DNA from: Clostridiales bacterium | GTDB lineage: Bacteria; Bacillota; Clostridia; Christensenellales; QALW01 | Assembly: GCA_018376855.1 (NCBI GenBank) | Contig: JAHAAN010000024.1 | Location: 1-22,860, forward strand | Length of the DNA stretch: 22,860 nt | Reading direction: 5' to 3' | Shown here: positions 16,610 through 22,860 of the stretch, one piece after another | Numbering within the stretch: position 1 is the stretch's first letter | How the letters are laid out: each line of letters opens with the position of its first letter | Notes under the pieces: generated by a model | What the model was told of the DNA's origin: nothing | The model's database searches: none | What the model saw: the letters and a program-made list of their open reading frames with translations, nothing else | Made by a program: the position numbers and the translations under genes

Positions 16610-17671
16610 ATGAATTACATTGAAAAAATGACGGAGCAAATAAAAATGCTTCGCCAAAAAGAACAGATAACGATTTTGGGAATAGAATCTTCATGTGATG
16701 AAACAAGCGCTGCTGTTGTCATTAATGGCAGGCGGATTTTGTCTAATGTTATTTCCTCACAAATTGAAATTCACCGCAAGTATAAAGGCGTTGTGCCGGA
16801 AATTGCTTCACGGTGTCATACGGAATGTATTGCGAGCGTTACGGAGGAAGCATTACATGAAGCTAATATTACTTTTTCAGATATTGATGCTGTTGCTGTT
16901 ACGGCGGGACCGGGGTTGGTCGGCGGACTGTTAGTAGGGGTTTCCTATGCTAAAGCCTTGGCATATGCAATCAATGTTCCGTTAATCGGCGTGCATCATA
17001 TTGAAGGTCATATATGCGCTAATTATATTTCTCATTCCATGCTTGAGCCTCCTTTTGTAGCATTGATCGCTTCAGGCGGCCATAGTCATATTATTTTGAC
17101 ACAGGATTATTGTTCCTATCGTTTATTAGGACGTACACGAGATGATGCTGCCGGTGAAGCTTTTGATAAAACAGCTCGGGTTTTGGGCTTACCTTATCCG
17201 GGCGGAGTAGAAATTGAACGATTAGCTGTTTTAGGAGATCCAAACGCTTTTGTTTTTCATAGCACGATTGCAAAAGACAGCAGTTATGATTTCAGCTTCA
17301 GTGGTGTAAAAACGGCCGTTATCAATTTGATACATAAGTATGAGCAAAAAGGGGAAGCACTGCCTGCTGCTGATTTAGCGGCTTCGTTTCAGGCTTTTGT
17401 AGTAAAAACATTATGTGATAAAGCGATCAGAGCAGCAACAGAGCATAATGTTGCACAACTGGTTTTGGCCGGCGGCGTTTCTGCCAACTCTCTTTTACGT
17501 AACGAAATCAAACGCTTGGGTGAAGAAAAGGGCTTGCATGTTTATTATCCGGAACGGATACTTTGTACTGATAATGCTGCTATGATTGCTTCTGCCGGTT
17601 ATTTTCGCCTTTTGCGTGGAGAGCTTTCTGATTTAGATTTAAATGCGAATCCCAATATGATGTTGTTTTAA
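16610..17671 (+). CDS. tsaD: tRNA N6-threonylcarbamoyladenosine transferase TsaD
   Basis: TsaD, with TsaB and TsaE, transfers threonylcarbamoyl to A37 of ANN-decoding tRNAs. Motifs: ILGIESSCDETSAAVV, the metal-binding histidines in GVHHIEGHICANY, ALIASGGHSHI, DDAAGEAFDKTARVLGLPYPGG, FSFSGVKTAV, LAGGVSANSLLR and CTDNAAMIA. From ATG 16610 it is 353 residues, with 21 residues before ILGIES where most homologues have two or three. ATG 16646, preceded by GGAG at 16633-16636, would give 341 residues and is a serious alternative; ATG 16610 has AGAGG six bases upstream. tsaB and tsaE are not in the window. A terminator follows directly. Confidence 0.95.
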   Translation: MNYIEKMTEQIKMLRQKEQITILGIESSCDETSAAVVINGRRILSNVISSQIEIHRKYKGVVPEIASRCHTECIASVTEEALHEANITFSDIDAVAVTAGPGLVGGLLVGVSYAKALAYAINVPLIGVHHIEGHICANYISHSMLEPPFVALIASGGHSHIILTQDYCSYRLLGRTRDDAAGEAFDKTARVLGLPYPGGVEIERLAVLGDPNAFVFHSTIAKDSSYDFSFSGVKTAVINLIHKYEQKGEALPAADLAASFQAFVVKTLCDKAIRAATEHNVAQLVLAGGVSANSLLRNEIKRLGEEKGLHVYYPERILCTDNAAMIASAGYFRLLRGELSDLDLNANPNMMLF

Positions 17672-17703
17672 AAAACTCAGGCTTAGTTACGGCCTGAGTT
17701 TTT
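17671..17703 (+). terminator. Rho-independent terminator after tsaD
   Basis: AAAAACTCAGGC (17671-17682) pairs perfectly with GCCTGAGTTTTT (17692-17703) around a 9-base loop, and the T run is the 3' end of the stem. It starts at the last base of the tsaD stop codon. Confidence 0.92.
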
Positions 17704-18104
17704 GCACAAAGGAAACCACGTGATGGTCGCGTGCCTCAAAAGATTAATCGATGAGAAAAAACTCTGAATATGGTATAATAAATTGACCTGTCAGCCAAAA
17801 TAAAAACATATTTGGATGGTTTTTACCTATGAAAGACGTATTAACAAGAGATAATGAGTGACTGCATAATTTTATGCTTTCGTTTATAGATAAATAACAA
17901 ATATATGGCCATAAAGTTATCAGTCTGATATAGAAAAAATCAATATTTCTTATCGTTACAAATGCAAATTTTAAATTTTAAGATTCCGGAATTTTGGGCA
18001 TAAATGCCGATAGGCTCATTACAGCAAGAACTTTCGCCTTCAGCGCAAGCTTTTTTATACAAGCTTTAAAAAGCGCTTATGTTTTACAGGACAAGCGGCA
18101 GCAT
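17704..18104. other. 401-base AT-rich region without a recognisable gene
   Basis: No frame of useful length or family match is seen on either strand. The region holds an extended -10 promoter (17771-17779), a ten-codon frame from ATG 17830 that is followed past its TGA by LHNFMLSFIDK and a stop, a 14-base perfect palindrome GCATAATTTTATGC (17864-17877), and two AAGCTT copies around 18047-18066. The short frame may be the remnant of a decayed gene or chance. Confidence 0.6.
17771..17779 (+). promoter_or_regulatory. Extended -10 promoter in the tsaD-recombinase gap
   Basis: TGGTATAAT gives a perfect -10 box with a TGn extension. No convincing -35 box lies 17 bases upstream. Transcription would start near 17786 and could run to the hairpin at 18105-18128. 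Confidence 0.5.
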
Positions 18105-18138
18105 TGAAAGAGGGAAGAGCCTCTTTCATTCTTTTTTG
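18105..18138 (+). terminator. Terminator, plus-strand orientation
   Basis: TGAAAGAGG (18105-18113) pairs perfectly with CCTCTTTCA (18120-18128), followed on the plus strand by TTCTTTTTT. The stem overlaps the stop codon of the minus-strand recombinase gene. In the minus direction the stem lacks a T run, so it mainly stops plus-strand transcripts and may act only weakly for the recombinase mRNA. Confidence 0.75.
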
Positions 18139-19232
18139 TCTTCTTCATGAAGATGCACCAACTCGGATGCTCTTTTTCTTCGGTCTTCACTCATTGCAGC
18201 ATAATGGCGTTTTGTTGTATTTACATCTTTATGCCCAAGAACATCTGCTACAAGATAAATATCCCCGCTTTCTCGATATAACTGGGTGCCATAAGTAGAA
18301 CGAAGCTTATGCGGGGTAATATGTTTTAGGGGAGTAGAAACGCTGCTGTATTTCTGCACCAGTCTTTGCACCTGTCTTTGTGTAATGCGTGTGCGCTGTG
18401 TGGAAAGAAATAATGCCTTTTGATCTCGGTCGTCAGCAACCGTAATTTTTTGGCGGTCGTCTAAATAAGCGCTTAATACCTGCATAACTTCTTCGTTTAC
18501 ATACAGTATTACTTCATTTCCGCCTTTTCGTGTTACTTTAATAGTATTTTCCCTAAAATTAACATCTTCCATATTTAGTCCAATACATTCACTAACGCGA
18601 ATTCCGCTGCCCAGCAATAGGGTAATGATTGCCGTATCGCGTTTACCGAATGTACTTTGATGCAGCTTTTGCTGCCGTTCGCTGAGATGTTCGCCAGTTT
18701 CCACTGCGGTTAATAGCTTTTGTATTTCATCTCCTTCAAGGCGAATAATGGCTTTTTCGTGCAATTTCGGGGTTTCAACAAGAGCAGCAACATTGGAAGA
18801 TAAATATTCTTTTTTAAATAAATATTTAAAAAGGGCTCTTATAGAGCTTAATTTACGGCTTTTTCCACGTTCGCCGTTTTCGGCAAGCAACAAGATTTCT
18901 TTATCTTCATATTCTTGTGTGCGTTCGTAAAAGGAAACATAATCCAAAAATTTTTCAATATCTGTAACCGTAATGCTCTGCAGATCCGCTAATGTAATTT
19001 CAGCAATTGCATGTTTTCCTAAAAATTTTTCTTTAACCAAATAATCAAAAAATATGCGAAGATCATAAGCGTAATTTAATCTCGTCAAGGCGCTGGTGCG
19101 GGAAGACACGCCGCGAAAATATTCTTCGCAAAATGTCGGAAGCTGTTTTAATATTTGTTTTGTTTTAGTATTGATATCGCGTGTTTGCTGCTTATAAAAC
19201 GAAGATGATTCATTGGGGACGGTAGAGGTCAT
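18126..19232 (-). CDS. XerC/XerD-type tyrosine recombinase
   Basis: Tyrosine recombinases cut and rejoin DNA through a covalent 3'-phosphotyrosine. The catalytic set is complete: R212 (GSGIRVSE), K236 (TRKGGNE), H308 and R311 (PHKLRSTYGT), H334 (LGHKD) and Y344 (KRHYA). Residues about 30-150 form the N-terminal core-binding domain. ATG 19232 is chosen because AAGGAG precedes it by six bases; the upstream in-frame ATG 19307 lacks a site and would translate a hairpin. It is 368 residues, longer than XerC/D (about 300), with an extended N-terminus and an insertion around 105-125. It is last in the lgt-pncB-divIVA-like cluster rather than on a mobile element, which suggests a resident chromosomal role, perhaps dimer resolution. 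An exact Xer identity cannot be fixed here. Confidence 0.9.
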   Translation of the reverse strand: MTSTVPNESSSFYKQQTRDINTKTKQILKQLPTFCEEYFRGVSSRTSALTRLNYAYDLRIFFDYLVKEKFLGKHAIAEITLADLQSITVTDIEKFLDYVSFYERTQEYEDKEILLLAENGERGKSRKLSSIRALFKYLFKKEYLSSNVAALVETPKLHEKAIIRLEGDEIQKLLTAVETGEHLSERQQKLHQSTFGKRDTAIITLLLGSGIRVSECIGLNMEDVNFRENTIKVTRKGGNEVILYVNEEVMQVLSAYLDDRQKITVADDRDQKALFLSTQRTRITQRQVQRLVQKYSSVSTPLKHITPHKLRSTYGTQLYRESGDIYLVADVLGHKDVNTTKRHYAAMSEDRRKRASELVHLHEEDKKE

Positions 19233-19258
19233 ATTTTTCTCCTTCAAAAAGAAATATA

Positions 19259-19294
19259 TTTCATGTCGCAAAAGACAAGTTTTGCGACATGAAA
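19259..19294. repeat. Perfect 15-bp inverted repeat before the recombinase gene
   Basis: TTTCATGTCGCAAAA (19259-19273) and its exact reverse complement (19280-19294) flank a 6-base loop. It lies between the stop of the DivIVA-like gene and the recombinase ribosome binding site. In the minus direction it is followed by TATATTTCTTTTT, so it may be a terminator or attenuator. It could also be a protein binding site. Confidence 0.85.
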
Positions 19295-19306
19295 TGGTGA
19301 TTTTCA

Positions 19307-19894
19307 TTAATTTTCATCATCATATAAGCCTAATGCCTTACAAGCATCCATTAAATCCACAGAGGCTCCTTTTATAATTTCCTTCTCGAGATCAATAAGC
19401 TCTGTTTCTTGTTTGGAATCGTTAGCCAACCGAGTATTTGATTCATTTGCTTCTACTGCTGCTTGTGGTATTTGATTCAAACTTAACAAACTGGAATCGT
19501 TCCATTCAGAAAATGCTTTAATTTCATGTTTTAGTTTTTCGGTTGCTTCTTCGGCCGCAGCCTGCAACATTGTAATTCCGTTACGGCACGCAGAAAGCTT
19601 TTCAGCCCATTCCTTGCGAATTTTTTCATATTGTAATTCAGATAATGCAGCTTTTTGCTGATATTCTTTTTCAATAGATTGTGCTCGCTCGGCAGCGCTG
19701 ATTAATACTTCTGAAATCCCGGTTTCACGTTTTCTTAATGCAGCGCACTCGTTGCGCAGCTGCTCATTTTCCATTTGCGCATTCGCTAACTGTGTTTTTA
19801 ATTCTGCAAGCTGTGTTTCATAAGTCGAAGTTAGCTGTGCAATATATTGATCGGTTTCCGAAATTTTATATCCACGCCCGAAGATAACTTTCAT
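19307..19894 (-). CDS. DivIVA-like coiled-coil protein
   Basis: This 195-residue acidic protein begins VIFGRGYKISETDQYIAQLTSTYE, resembling the short N-terminal membrane-curvature motif of DivIVA/GpsB proteins (GYxxxEVDxYI). A long coiled coil with heptad-like spacing follows at about 15-125 (LAELKTQLANAQMENEQL, then LRKRETGISEVLISAAERAQ). The C-terminal 70 residues are low in structure and end DACKALGLYDDEN. DivIVA relatives organise division sites, cell poles or wall growth; no specific role can be assigned here. ATG 19894 has AAAGGA ten bases upstream. It is 22 bases after pncB, in the same transcript. A generic coiled-coil protein is the alternative. Confidence 0.6.
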   Translation of the reverse strand: MKVIFGRGYKISETDQYIAQLTSTYETQLAELKTQLANAQMENEQLRNECAALRKRETGISEVLISAAERAQSIEKEYQQKAALSELQYEKIRKEWAEKLSACRNGITMLQAAAEEATEKLKHEIKAFSEWNDSSLLSLNQIPQAAVEANESNTRLANDSKQETELIDLEKEIIKGASVDLMDACKALGLYDDEN

Positions 19895-19916
19895 ATCACG
19901 AATTCCTTTCGTAAAA

Positions 19917-21347
19917 TCAACGATGTTCCTGCAGCAAATGATTTTTTAAATCATAAAGTTTTTGCGACAAGTCTACTTTGTAGACATGAGGATTATTTAA
20001 GCGCTTATATTCGTCCCACAGCGTATCCATTTGTGCCGCTGCATACTTTTGAATTTCCATAAGATTTGGCGATTGATAAACTTGATTTCCGTTAATAAAT
20101 ACCGGAACAAGAAGTTCCTTTGCCGTATAATTTGTAATAGTCATCTTTTTCCATGTTAAAACAGGATCAAAAATCGTCAAAGGTTGGCTCGCGTCAATGA
20201 CTTCATCCTCTAATGTAATAAGATCCGCTAAAGCCTTACCGGTAGCATTATCAAATAACCGAAATACTTTTTTAATACCCGGATTTGTGATTTTAATAGA
20301 ATTTTCAGAAATTTTAATTTTAGGAATTACTTCTCCGTCAATAATCTCCGCCGAAAGCTTATATACTCCGCCCAGTGCCGGCAAATCATCACTGGTAATC
20401 ATTTTTGTGCCTACGCCCCATACATCTATAGCTGCTCCTTGTGCTCGCAGATCCCAAATTGTTTGCTCATCCATATCTCCCGATGCAAATATTTGTGCGT
20501 TTGCAAAGCCCGCTTCATCAAGCATTTGGCGAGCTTTTTTGGTTAAATAAGCTAAATCGCCCGAATCAAGACGAATCCCTATAGGCTCATAACCCTTTTG
20601 GCGAAGTTCTTTAAATACAGTAATGGCATTGGGAACCCCGCTTTTTAACGTGTCATAGGTGTCTACCAAAAGCATACAGCTGGTGGGATACACATCTGCG
20701 TAAGCACGAAAAGCGGTTAGCTCATCCGGAAAAGACATTACCCACGAGTGCGCATGAGTTCCTTTTGCGGGAAGCCCGTATTGCTGCCCTGTGTAAACAT
20801 TGCTTGTTGCCACACAGCCGCCTATAATAGAGGCTCTGGCGCCATAAATGGCTGCATCAGGACCTTGGGCACGGCGCAGACCAAATTCCAGCACGCCCTT
20901 CCCACCGGCCGCATACACCACTTTGCTTGCTTTTGTTGCGATCAGCGTTTGATGGTTTACAAGGTTTAATAACGCAGTCTCAATCAGCTGTGCTTCCATA
21001 ATGGGCGCTTTTACACGAATCAGCGGTTCTCCCGGAAAAACAGGAGTACCCTCCGGTATTGCATAAATATCGCCCGTAAACTTGAAATGCTGCAGGTATT
21101 TCATGAATTCTTCATCAAAAATTCCAAGGCCCCGAAGATATTCTAAATCGTCCTCATTAAAACGGAGGTTTTTAATATAATCAATGGCCTGTTCAAGTCC
21201 TGCCATAATGGCATAAACGCTATTATTTTGAAGAGTCCTGAAAAACATATCGAAAACTGCAACATGCTTCTGCATTCCGTGCTTCATATAACCGTTCATC
21301 ATAGTAAATTGGTATAAATCCGTAAGCATAGTAAGATTTCTTGACAT
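19917..21347 (-). CDS. pncB: Nicotinate phosphoribosyltransferase
   Basis: The enzyme makes nicotinate mononucleotide from nicotinate and PRPP in NAD salvage. From ATG 21347 (GAGG seven bases upstream) it has 476 residues, as usual for the Gram-positive form. Motifs are LTDLYQFTMMNGY at 8-20, EFGLRRAQGPDAAIYGARA at 154-171, the catalytic-histidine segment GTHAHSWVMSFP (H198), LLVDTYDT, IRLDSGDL, FASGDMDE and the phosphate-binding DVWGVGTKM. An in-frame ATG at 21389 would overlap the lgt coding end and is less likely. It lies 19 bases after lgt in an apparent operon. No NAD-repressor site was recognised. Confidence 0.95.
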   Translation of the reverse strand: MSRNLTMLTDLYQFTMMNGYMKHGMQKHVAVFDMFFRTLQNNSVYAIMAGLEQAIDYIKNLRFNEDDLEYLRGLGIFDEEFMKYLQHFKFTGDIYAIPEGTPVFPGEPLIRVKAPIMEAQLIETALLNLVNHQTLIATKASKVVYAAGGKGVLEFGLRRAQGPDAAIYGARASIIGGCVATSNVYTGQQYGLPAKGTHAHSWVMSFPDELTAFRAYADVYPTSCMLLVDTYDTLKSGVPNAITVFKELRQKGYEPIGIRLDSGDLAYLTKKARQMLDEAGFANAQIFASGDMDEQTIWDLRAQGAAIDVWGVGTKMITSDDLPALGGVYKLSAEIIDGEVIPKIKISENSIKITNPGIKKVFRLFDNATGKALADLITLEDEVIDASQPLTIFDPVLTWKKMTITNYTAKELLVPVFINGNQVYQSPNLMEIQKYAAAQMDTLWDEYKRLNNPHVYKVDLSQKLYDLKNHLLQEHR

Positions 21348-21366
21348 AAAAATTCCTCGCTTCTTT

Positions 21367-22332
21367 TTATAGAATGTCCTCGTCGTCATGATTGTTTACA
21401 TTTTTATCGTGAATTTCTTCAACAGAGATAGCCTCAGGCTCTGTTTCACTCAAAGGTGCCGGTGGTATTTCTTCAAGAGGTTGTGAGACATAGAATTTGG
21501 ATCCGGGTGTTACGGGAAATAATTCGCCCTTCTTCACTTTGCGGTAATTTATAACCAAATATATTGCTGCGCAAATTAAAAGAATTACACTTAAAACGGA
21601 AGAAACGGGAATTTGTGTAGAAGGAATCCATAGCTGATCTGTTCGCAGCAGTTCTACGAGAGAGCGTTCAAGCCCATAAAGCACAAAGTACCATGCTGTA
21701 AGTTCGCCGGAAAAGCGCTGCCGTTTGCGATATAGAATCAAAAACAGACAAATCAACAAACACCATACAGATTCATAAAAGAAAGTTGCCTGAAACCAAC
21801 CGGCGGAAAAATTACCTTTAGGATTTTCAAAATATACAGCATATGGAAACCACTGCATGGAAGGATCCGTAACCGGCTGCCCGAAAGCTTCTTGGTTAAT
21901 AAAATTCCCCCACCGGCCTACTGCTTGCCCAAAAGCAAGGCTTGGCGCCGCGATGTCTAACACAAGGCTGAATTTTAATTTTTTTATGCGACTATAAATA
22001 AACACCCCTAAAATGCCGCCAATAATACCTCCATATATCGCTAAACCGCCATGAGAGATATTAAATATTTCCCAAAAGTTTTCTTTAAATATACCGCTGG
22101 TATCAAAAATTACATAATATAAACGAGCAAAAACAATTGCAAACAAAACGCCCCATAACGCTAAATCAATAGCTGTATCACTTTTCATTGCACGACGTTT
22201 TGAATCCCACATGGCAAGAAGAATTCCACCCAAAACACCGCAGGCAATAAGGATTCCGTACCAATATATATCCCGTCCTGTGCCAAAAATATTTTTTATG
22301 GCAACGGGATCAATGGAGAGATTCTGAAACAT
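21367..22332 (-). CDS. lgt: Prolipoprotein diacylglyceryl transferase
   Basis: Lgt moves diacylglycerol from phosphatidylglycerol to the lipobox cysteine of prolipoproteins in the cytoplasmic membrane. The signature GRWGNFINQEAFG is at 139-151, and HGGLAIYGGIIGG at 94-106 carries the conserved histidine and glycine-rich loop. About seven membrane helices can be seen. At 321 residues it is longer than average owing to an acidic, proline-rich tail after about residue 270 (EEIPPAPLSETEPEAISVEE). ATG 22332 follows CGGAGG by seven bases, and a strong promoter lies upstream. It is first in the lgt-pncB-divIVA-like-recombinase transcript. Confidence 0.95.
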   Translation of the reverse strand: MFQNLSIDPVAIKNIFGTGRDIYWYGILIACGVLGGILLAMWDSKRRAMKSDTAIDLALWGVLFAIVFARLYYVIFDTSGIFKENFWEIFNISHGGLAIYGGIIGGILGVFIYSRIKKLKFSLVLDIAAPSLAFGQAVGRWGNFINQEAFGQPVTDPSMQWFPYAVYFENPKGNFSAGWFQATFFYESVWCLLICLFLILYRKRQRFSGELTAWYFVLYGLERSLVELLRTDQLWIPSTQIPVSSVLSVILLICAAIYLVINYRKVKKGELFPVTPGSKFYVSQPLEEIPPAPLSETEPEAISVEEIHDKNVNNHDDEDIL

Positions 22333-22397
22333 ATTTTATCCTCCGATCATAATTTTCATAACCACAATAAAAAATACTGTTATTCAATTCTATTTTT

Positions 22398-22426
22398 ATT
22401 ATAAATCTCATTAAAGTTTTCGTCAA
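22398..22426 (-). promoter_or_regulatory. Sigma-A promoter for lgt operon
   Basis: On the minus strand TTGACG (22426-22421), a 17-base spacer and a perfect TATAAT (22403-22398) lie about 65 bases before the lgt start. Confidence 0.88.
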
Positions 22427-22434
22427 TGTTTTTA

Positions 22435-22461
22435 AGAAAAAAGGCGGGAATAATCCCGCCT
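22435..22461 (-). terminator. Intrinsic terminator, minus-strand orientation
   Basis: AGGCGGGA (22442-22449) pairs with TCCCGCCT (22454-22461), 8 bp with a 4-base loop. On the minus strand it is followed by six T. It lies just upstream of the lgt promoter and would stop minus-strand transcripts entering from the right; no gene for such a transcript is visible in the window. Confidence 0.8.
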
Positions 22462-22497
22462 GACCGTATTTGTATTTATTAATTTGAATCTTGAACC

Positions 22498-22518
22498 GAA
22501 AGCTTTTTAAAAGCTTTC
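22498..22518. repeat. 21-base palindrome
   Basis: GAAAGCTTTT, one T, AAAAGCTTTC forms a perfect inverted repeat in the gap between the lgt promoter and the tRNA promoter. There is no T run on either side. Its function is unknown. Confidence 0.6.
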
Positions 22519-22561
22519 ATTCTTATTGTTTGCATTTTTTTATGAAAAACACAAAAAATGC

Positions 22562-22590
22562 TTGATATTTTTTCAAATGTGGTGTATACT
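22562..22590 (+). promoter_or_regulatory. Sigma-A promoter for tRNA-Val
   Basis: TTGATA (22562-22567), a 17-base spacer and TATACT (22585-22590) with a TG extension lie 18 bases before the tRNA. Confidence 0.85.
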
Positions 22591-22608
22591 ACGCAAGTGC
22601 TTGAAAAT

Positions 22609-22685
22609 GGGATTATAGCTCAGCTGGTTAGAGCGTTACGTTGACATCGTAAAGGTCGTTGGTTCGAGTCCAATTAATCCCACCA
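22609..22685 (+). tRNA. tRNA-Val (GAC)
   Basis: A complete 77-base cloverleaf. The acceptor stem GGGATTA/TAATCCC is followed by A and an encoded CCA. The D stem is GCTC/GAGC with loop AGCTGGTTA. The anticodon stem is TTACG/CGTAA with the seven-base loop TTGACAT, giving anticodon GAC. The variable loop is AGGTC, and the T stem GTTGG/CCAAT carries loop TTCGAGT. No terminator follows, so the transcript may continue into the structured segment downstream. Confidence 0.95.
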
Positions 22686-22687
22686 TT

Positions 22688-22860
22688 TATCCTGGGGTGT
22701 GCGTTGGCTTCTTGTAATAATACCCACAAAATGCTTAAAGGATAGCCGACAAATACCGGCAAGGATGTCATGCCTCCTTCAGTTTTCTGATGTCAGGGGA
22801 CGACAGAATTGTACCGAACGGCTTCCGCCTGTCGAGAGACGGGTGTTCATTCTGGAGGTT
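22688..22860 (+). promoter_or_regulatory. Putative structured mRNA leader, runs off the window
   Basis: The stretch has no frame but many nested complementary arms. TATCC (22688-22692) pairs with GGATA (22740-22744). GCCG (22745-22748) pairs with CGGC (22757-22760). GAAC (22816-22819) pairs with GTTC (22845-22848), enclosing CCTGTC-GAGA-GACGGG (22828-22843), a GNRA-capped hairpin. CCTCC (22773-22777) can pair with GGAGG (22854-22858), which looks like a ribosome binding site for a gene just beyond the edge. CGACAG (22801-22806) and CTGTCG (22829-22834) offer an exclusive alternative pairing. I do not recognise a known riboswitch core; a ribosomal-protein-type leader is one guess. Confidence 0.4.

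Noticed and set aside
17830..17862. Ten-codon frame MKDVLTRDNE as a gene
   Set aside because: It is too short, has no clear ribosome binding site and no recognisable family. A possible gene remnant is mentioned only in the region entry.
19233..19307. ATG 19307 as the recombinase start
   Set aside because: It has no ribosome binding site, and translation would run through the 15-bp inverted repeat. ATG 19232 has AAGGAG at the right distance.
18126..22685. Integrative element between the recombinase and tRNA-Val, with the tRNA as attachment site
   Set aside because: The genes between are lgt, pncB and a DivIVA-like gene, not element cargo. No repeat of the tRNA 3' end was noticed near the recombinase, and the tRNA is complete.
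1..22860. CRISPR array, toxin-antitoxin, defence or phage module
   Set aside because: I saw no regularly spaced repeats, no paired small toxin genes and no phage or defence proteins. All larger frames belong to housekeeping families.

Overview
The window is a stretch of chromosome from a low-GC Gram-positive bacterium, most likely a spore-forming member of the class Clostridia. The evidence is gene content and order: a site-2 protease next to scpA-scpB, then a ytfI-like gene and ytfJ (gerW), a dacF/dacB-type carboxypeptidase and rluB; cggR ahead of pgk-tpiA-gpmI; secA directly before prfB; AGGAGG-type ribosome binding sites; and sigma-A promoters with 17-18 base spacers. No phage, insertion sequence, CRISPR array or defence locus was seen. 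Most of the window is housekeeping DNA.

Layout, plus strand. 1-128 is the 3' end of pyrD with a terminator. 190-6169 carries lysA, an M50 protease fused in frame to ScpA, scpB, a DUF2953 (YtfI-like) gene, ytfJ with a strong terminator, a broken D-Ala-D-Ala carboxypeptidase gene, and an RsuA/RluB pseudouridine synthase. 6185-8133 carries a PflX-like radical SAM gene and cggR. 8153-11867 is a glycolytic operon, pgk-tpiA-gpmI, with its own promoter and terminator and without gapA or eno. 11931-15810 is secA, split by an in-frame TGA, and prfB with its programmed +1 frameshift. 15830-17703 holds a DUF1461-like membrane protein gene and tsaD with a terminator. 17704-18130 has no coding gene but has an extended -10 promoter and a terminator that could bound a small RNA.

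Minus strand, 18126-22332: an operon read right to left, lgt, pncB, a DivIVA-like coiled-coil gene and a XerC/D-type tyrosine recombinase, from a clear promoter at 22398-22426. A perfect 15-bp inverted repeat sits just before the recombinase. At the right end a plus-strand promoter drives tRNA-Val(GAC), followed by about 175 bases that look like a structured leader and end in GGAGG at the window edge.

The main surprises are lesions or rearrangements in otherwise conserved genes: the protease-kleisin fusion, a carboxypeptidase with an internal deletion, frameshift and altered KTG motif, and a nonsense codon in secA. They are either real gene changes in this lineage or sequencing/assembly errors; the sequence alone cannot decide. 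TGA reassignment does not explain secA, because TGA ends several intact genes here and is the frameshift stop in prfB.
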